Source of the DNA: a bacterium
GTDB taxonomy: Bacteria > Patescibacteriota > CPR2 > UBA1875 > JAJYID01
Assembly (NCBI GenBank): GCA_021791015.1
Contig: JAJYFH010000036.1
Span: forward strand, 1-7,087
Length of the DNA stretch: 7,087 nt
Direction: 5' to 3'
The first letter of the stretch is position 1; every line of letters begins with the position of its first letter. The translations under genes were made by a program, and so were the position numbers. The notes below the pieces were generated by a model, which was not told where the DNA came from, did not search any database, and saw only the letters and a program-made list of their open reading frames with translations. This document shows, piece after piece, positions 3,681 to 7,087 of this stretch.

Positions 3681-4853
3681 ATGATTAAATTTGACTTCCA
3701 AGGTTTACGGCCTAAAAAAGATGAGATAGAGACTTACTTAAAAGATGATTTTCAGTTCACTTCTGTGCAACCGGATATGAATAGATTGGTTGAGGTAGCC
3801 GGCAAATACGGGGAGGTAAAAAACTTAATAATCCTCGCCCGAGGCGGCTCCATTAGCTCTTTTCGGGCTTTTTGGCAGGCTCAAGGCATGTACATTTCCG
3901 ATAAAAATGTTTATTTCGTCGACACCATTGACCCCGATTACACATTTTATGTAAAGGACAGATGCATGGCCGAAGATTCCTTGGTTATCGCCATTTCAAA
4001 ATCTGGCACCACGGTCGATGTGCTTGAAAATGTGATGAGCTTCTGGGGTTACCCGATGGTCATGATTACAAGCGAGGGCGATAATCCTTTAAACCAAATG
4101 GCCAAAAAAATGAGCTTTGATGTCGTCGTTCATCCGGAAATCGGCGGCAGATACTCGGGACTCTCGGAAGTCGCCCTGCTGCCAGCTATGATATGCGGCC
4201 TGGATGTTTCTGAAATCCGTGACGGCGCCAAGGATGCATATACAGAATTTCAAAAGCCAAAGAACGATGCCAAGAGCCTGGCCTTAATCGTTAAGGATTT
4301 ATCTGACAAAGGCTATGATCAAATCTTCTGGCCGATTTATTCTAAAAAGTTGGCTTCCTTTTATGAAATTATCAGCCAACTGATCTCGGAGAGTGTTGCT
4401 AAGGAAGGCAAAGGCATCACCGTCTTGCCCGCGGAAGGCCCAGAAAGCCAGCATTACCTAAACCAGCGATTTTTCGGCGGTCCTAAAAATATGATTGGCA
4501 TCTTCACAACAGTCAGTAATTTTGAAGAAGACCAGAAGGTGGAAGCGGCCGAAGAGATAAAAGATATTGCCCTCAAGGACATTAATCTGAGCGCACTTAG
4601 CGGCATCCCGCTGTCAAAAGACATGCATTTTGAGCTTCAAGGATCGCTTGAAAATGCCAGAAACAAGAAAATCCCGGCGGTTCTGCTTGAGCTTGATAAA
4701 GTTAATGAGTACAATCTCGGCTATTTCCTTGCATTTTTGCATGTCTTCACCGTCTATCTTGCCCGCGCTTTTGAGGTCAATCCCTTTGACCAACCCGAGG
4801 TCGAGGACTCCAAAAAGATTAGTTTTCGCGAAAGAAAAAACTATAAGAAATAA
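3681..4853 (+). CDS. pgi: Glucose-6-phosphate isomerase, short SIS-domain form
   Basis: This 390-residue cytoplasmic enzyme should interconvert glucose 6-phosphate and fructose 6-phosphate. Two sugar-isomerase (SIS) domains are seen. Motifs in order: GGSISS (55-60), the phosphate-binding ISKSGTT (105-111), the family signature GGRYSG (155-160) with R157, ISES with E237 (aligns with the catalytic glutamate in the QLYGESEGK region of Bacillus enzymes), ESQH with H258, and NPFDQPEVEDSK (367-378) with K378. These cover the residues used for ring opening and proton transfer. Bacterial Pgi proteins are usually 440-550 residues, so this is a trimmed form, mostly at the N-terminus. The usual GIGGS reads ARGGS. 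Dual glucose/mannose isomerase activity is an alternative I cannot exclude. There is no Shine-Dalgarno site before the ATG, and the gene appears monocistronic. Confidence 0.9.
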   Translation: MIKFDFQGLRPKKDEIETYLKDDFQFTSVQPDMNRLVEVAGKYGEVKNLIILARGGSISSFRAFWQAQGMYISDKNVYFVDTIDPDYTFYVKDRCMAEDSLVIAISKSGTTVDVLENVMSFWGYPMVMITSEGDNPLNQMAKKMSFDVVVHPEIGGRYSGLSEVALLPAMICGLDVSEIRDGAKDAYTEFQKPKNDAKSLALIVKDLSDKGYDQIFWPIYSKKLASFYEIISQLISESVAKEGKGITVLPAEGPESQHYLNQRFFGGPKNMIGIFTTVSNFEEDQKVEAAEEIKDIALKDINLSALSGIPLSKDMHFELQGSLENARNKKIPAVLLELDKVNEYNLGYFLAFLHVFTVYLARAFEVNPFDQPEVEDSKKISFRERKNYKK

Positions 4854-4883
4854 CTTCAGTCTGCTATAATCACGAGACTGAAG
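4854..4883. promoter_or_regulatory. Inverted repeat spanning the dnaG promoter -10 region
   Basis: CTTCAGTC (4854-4861) and GACTGAAG (4876-4883) are perfect complements 14 bases apart. The interval contains TGCTATAAT (4862-4870), an extended -10 box, nearly at the centre of symmetry. Predicted transcription starts near 4877, inside the right arm. This looks like an operator overlapping a promoter, as CIRCE does at groE. It starts right after the pgi stop. A terminator is less likely: the loop is long and no T-run follows. Confidence 0.55.
4862..4870 (+). promoter_or_regulatory. dnaG-rpoD promoter, extended -10
   Basis: TGCTATAAT contains a perfect TATAAT (4865-4870) preceded by TG at the extended -10 position. 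No good -35 box lies 16-18 bases upstream. The leader to dnaG would be about 100 bases and include the double-hairpin repeat. Confidence 0.65.
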
Positions 4884-4895
4884 CAGATTAAAATT

Positions 4896-4962
4896 GTCAT
4901 TCCGGACTTGATCCGGAATCCAGAATTTATTTGTATAGATTCTGAATCGAGTTCAGAATGAC
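4896..4962. repeat. Double-hairpin (head-to-head) GTCATTC-family repeat in dnaG leader
   Basis: The stems are ATTCCGGA / TCCGGAAT (4899-4906, 4912-4919) and ATTCTGAA / TTCAGAAT (4939-4946, 4952-4959), each with a 5-base loop. The outer ends are GTC and GAC, as at 1037-1097. It ends 7 bases before the dnaG ribosome site (AGGA, 4970-4973), so its second hairpin could affect ribosome access. Confidence 0.85.
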
Positions 4963-4977
4963 ATAAGACAGGAATTT

Positions 4978-6723
4978 ATGTCAAACGAAATTGAGGAAAT
5001 AAAGGACAAAGTGGACATCGTCGACTATATCGGCAAAGTGGTCCAGCTTAAAAAAACCGGCGCGAACTATAAAGGTTTATGCCCTTTTCACAATGAAAAA
5101 ACTCCCTCGTTTATCGTCAGTCCCGATAAGCAAATCTTTCACTGCTTCGGCTGCAACGAGGGCGGTGACATCTTTGCGTTTGTTATGAAAACAGAGGGCA
5201 TGGAGTTTGTCGAGGCGCTCAAGAAGCTGGCGGCGGACGCCGGAGTGAAGCTCGAATCAAAATTTGATGCCGGAGCCAGCGACAAGCGCGAGCGTCTTTT
5301 TGAAATTAATGAGAAGGCATGCAGCTTATTTGAGAAACAAATGAAAGGAAATCCGACAGCCTTAAACTATTTCAAAAAGAGGAAGTTAACCGACAAAACT
5401 ATCGGAGAATTTCGGCTCGGATATGCCAAGAATGAGCTGACCGGTTTGCAACAGATTTTGAAAAATGCCGGTTTCAGCCAGAAAGAAATGATCGCCGCCG
5501 GCGTTGCCAAGGAGAGAAACGGCAAAACCATCGACCAGTTCCGCAACCGGGTAACCTTTCCGATTATTAACCCCGGTGGAAGAGTCGTAGGCTTTTCGGC
5601 TCGGGTCTTGGATGCTTCGCTGCCAAAATATATAAATACACCTTCAACCGACATATACGACAAATCAAATATACTTTATGGCATTTATCAGGCAAAGGAG
5701 AGAATCCGCAAACAAGACCACACCATCATCGTCGAGGGGAATATGGACGTTATCGCATCTCACCAGGCCGGCGTCAAAAATGTCGTCGCATCCAGCGGGA
5801 CGGCCTTAACCGAAAGGCAGCTCGACATTTTGAAGAAATTCAGCCCGAATATAAAACTGGCTTTCGACGTTGATCCTGCAGGCAATATGGCAACCCGCCG
5901 AGCTATTGAAATGGCTTTTCAAAAAGGCATGAATGTAAAAATTATTGAAATCCCGGAAGGCAAGGATCCGGCGGACGTTGTGTCAAAAGACCCGAAGATA
6001 TGGGTTGGCGCTACAAAAAAAGCCGTACATGTAATGGACTTTTTGCTTGAAAAGTCATTTACCCCAGAGGTTTCAAAAGACATTATCAAGAAGAAAAAAG
6101 CCGCCAGGGAATATCTATCATTTCTGCAAAACCTGGAAGATTTTGTGGAAAGGGACCATTATATCAAAAAGTTGGCCGACAAGATCAATGTCGGAGAAAG
6201 CGAAATCCGCAAAACCCTCGAGAAAACTAAAAGCCCAAAAGCAAAAGAGCCCAAACAGTCAAATGAGGGCAAGAAAGCCAGCCTGAGAGACCAGGTGGAA
6301 AACAGGCTCGTTGGCATAGCTCTTACGGATGGCAAAAATTTGGAATTTATTTTTAACTATTTAGAGGCCGGGGATTTCGAGAATGCCGAGGCGCTTAACC
6401 TTTACAACAAAGCCAAAAAACACTATTATGCAAAGAAATTACTCGACTTAAAAAAATTTTCAAAACAAGAAAACAAGGAAGGGCAACAATACTTAAACGT
6501 ACTGCTTCTAAGATCTGAGCAGGAAATAGAGAATTTGGGTGAGAGTGAAATCGCCGAGGAAATTTTCTATCTTGCCAAAAAGATAAAAACTCTGAACCTC
6601 CGCCGGGAAAGAGAGAATTTAGCAAAAGAACTTAAAGAGGCGGAAAGCAGAAAGGATGATGAATGGTCAAAAAGACTGATAAAAAAGATGCAAAGCCTAA
6701 TAAACAAAGAGCAAAAAATATAA
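4978..6723 (+). CDS. dnaG: DNA primase DnaG
   Basis: This 581-residue protein should make RNA primers at the replication fork together with the DnaB helicase. The N-terminal zinc-binding domain has C35-P-F-H38 and C56-F-G-C59 (CHC2 type). The catalytic core has FRNRVTFPI (188-196), GGRVVGF (200-206) and YINTPSTDIYDKSNILYG (218-235). The TOPRIM metal site is IVEGNMDV (251-258) with E253 and D257, plus FDVDPAG (296-302) with D297 and D299. A basic linker (about 411-433) separates the core from a helical C-terminal domain (about 434-581) at the helicase-binding position. Length is normal for the family. The opening MSNEIEEIKDKVDIVDYI supports this start, although the AGGA ribosome site is only 4 bases from ATG. 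It is followed by rpoD, whose start overlaps its last 61 bases. rpsU, found upstream in E. coli, is absent. Confidence 0.97.
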   Translation: MSNEIEEIKDKVDIVDYIGKVVQLKKTGANYKGLCPFHNEKTPSFIVSPDKQIFHCFGCNEGGDIFAFVMKTEGMEFVEALKKLAADAGVKLESKFDAGASDKRERLFEINEKACSLFEKQMKGNPTALNYFKKRKLTDKTIGEFRLGYAKNELTGLQQILKNAGFSQKEMIAAGVAKERNGKTIDQFRNRVTFPIINPGGRVVGFSARVLDASLPKYINTPSTDIYDKSNILYGIYQAKERIRKQDHTIIVEGNMDVIASHQAGVKNVVASSGTALTERQLDILKKFSPNIKLAFDVDPAGNMATRRAIEMAFQKGMNVKIIEIPEGKDPADVVSKDPKIWVGATKKAVHVMDFLLEKSFTPEVSKDIIKKKKAAREYLSFLQNLEDFVERDHYIKKLADKINVGESEIRKTLEKTKSPKAKEPKQSNEGKKASLRDQVENRLVGIALTDGKNLEFIFNYLEAGDFENAEALNLYNKAKKHYYAKKLLDLKKFSKQENKEGQQYLNVLLLRSEQEIENLGESEIAEEIFYLAKKIKTLNLRRERENLAKELKEAESRKDDEWSKRLIKKMQSLINKEQKI

Positions 6724-7087
6724 AAGAGGCTCCGAAGGATACACAAAAGAAACAGGAAGAACTCTTTGAAAAAGGCAAGGCCCAAGGCTTTATCACGCAA
6801 GATGAGATAATGGCCATATTTCCTGATGTTGAAGAAAGCGTGGAAGAGCTCGACGAAATATATGCCAACCTGGGCGAACAGGGAATTGATGTTGTCGACA
6901 GCCGCGAAAAAATGATTTGGGGCGACGGCAAGGAAGAGCCTGATGAGAAAGAGCTGGAAGCTCCCGAGATAAATGACTTTGCCGATGATTCGGTTCGAAT
7001 GTATCTGCGGGAAATCGGCAGAATCCCCCTTCTGACGAGAGAAGAGGAAGTAGACCTTGCCAAAAAAGTTGCTGAAGGCGACAAAGC
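6663..7087 (+). CDS. rpoD: Primary sigma factor RpoD (sigma-70), 5' part, cut by window edge
   Basis: The first 141 residues of the main sigma subunit, which directs RNA polymerase to -35/-10 promoters. A lysine-rich leader (1-33) is followed by region 1.1, about 34-80 (FEKGKAQGFITQDEIMAIFP and EELDEIYANLGEQGIDVVD), then an acidic linker. Region 1.2 starts near residue 108 (DDSVRMYLREIGRIPLLTRE). Regions 2-4, with the promoter-recognition helices, are beyond the right edge. ATG at 6663 is chosen because an in-frame TGA lies directly before it (6660-6662), AAGGA (6652-6656) lies 6 bases upstream, and the next in-frame ATG (6810) would cut into region 1.1. The start overlaps the end of dnaG by 61 bases in another frame, so the two are probably translationally coupled. 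The reverse-strand open frame over this stretch is a shadow. Confidence 0.96.
   Translation, partial: MVKKTDKKDAKPNKQRAKNIKEAPKDTQKKQEELFEKGKAQGFITQDEIMAIFPDVEESVEELDEIYANLGEQGIDVVDSREKMIWGDGKEEPDEKELEAPEINDFADDSVRMYLREIGRIPLLTREEEVDLAKKVAEGDK

Noticed and set aside
4854..4883. Inverted repeat as a pgi terminator
   Set aside because: The 14-base loop holds a perfect TATAAT and no T-run follows, so a promoter-operator reading fits better.
6597..6730. Frameshift joining dnaG and rpoD
   Set aside because: Both genes have proper ends, and rpoD has its own ribosome site and start, so this is an overlap rather than a broken frame.
6632..7084. 150-residue minus-strand frame at the right edge
   Set aside because: Serine-rich antisense of the dnaG end and rpoD, whose sigma region 1.1 and 1.2 sequences are clear.

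Overview
The window looks like bacterial chromosome from a lineage with compact genes and repeat-rich intergenic gaps. Sigma-70 style promoters, Shine-Dalgarno sites, a HrcA-type CIRCE operator on groESL and a dnaG-rpoD pair all point to Bacteria. The short phosphoglucose isomerase, the short GroES, and the AT-rich and GTCATTC-type intergenic repeats fit a Parcubacteria-like (Patescibacteria/CPR) organism. That placement is an inference from style, not proven by a marker gene.

Layout from left to right. Positions 1-345 (minus) hold the 5' part of an IS200-type HUH transposase that runs off the left edge, with subterminal hairpins upstream at 393-440. A stand-alone AroQ-type chorismate mutase follows (505-774, plus). 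The gap at 775-1126 carries a GTCAT-type repeat, an AT-rich degenerate repeat, a strong promoter with an overlapping CIRCE operator, and a double-hairpin repeat. Next come groES (1127-1390) and groEL (1499-3124), closed by a clear rho-independent terminator (3127-3153). The region 3154-3680 holds repeats, a palindrome, a minus-strand small membrane protein gene (3256-3522) and a divergent promoter region. Then come pgi (3681-4853), a promoter inside an inverted repeat, a second double-hairpin repeat, dnaG (4978-6723), and rpoD (6663-7087, cut by the right edge), whose start overlaps dnaG by 61 bases.

The genes are mostly housekeeping: protein folding (GroESL), glycolysis (Pgi), replication priming (DnaG) and the primary sigma factor (RpoD). 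Chorismate mutase would act at the branch to phenylalanine and tyrosine. GroESL appears under heat-shock (HrcA/CIRCE) control, while dnaG-rpoD appears to be its own translationally coupled unit.

The most notable signals lie between the genes. A family of short palindromes (five loci, seven hairpins) keeps its stems through compensatory changes, and two of its loci are head-to-head pairs in the groES and dnaG leaders. aroQ and pgi lack a Shine-Dalgarno site and have a -10 box exactly 6 bases before ATG, suggesting leaderless mRNAs. The small membrane gene and pgi have divergent promoter elements sharing a 17-base palindrome. I found no convincing wholly new multi-gene system.
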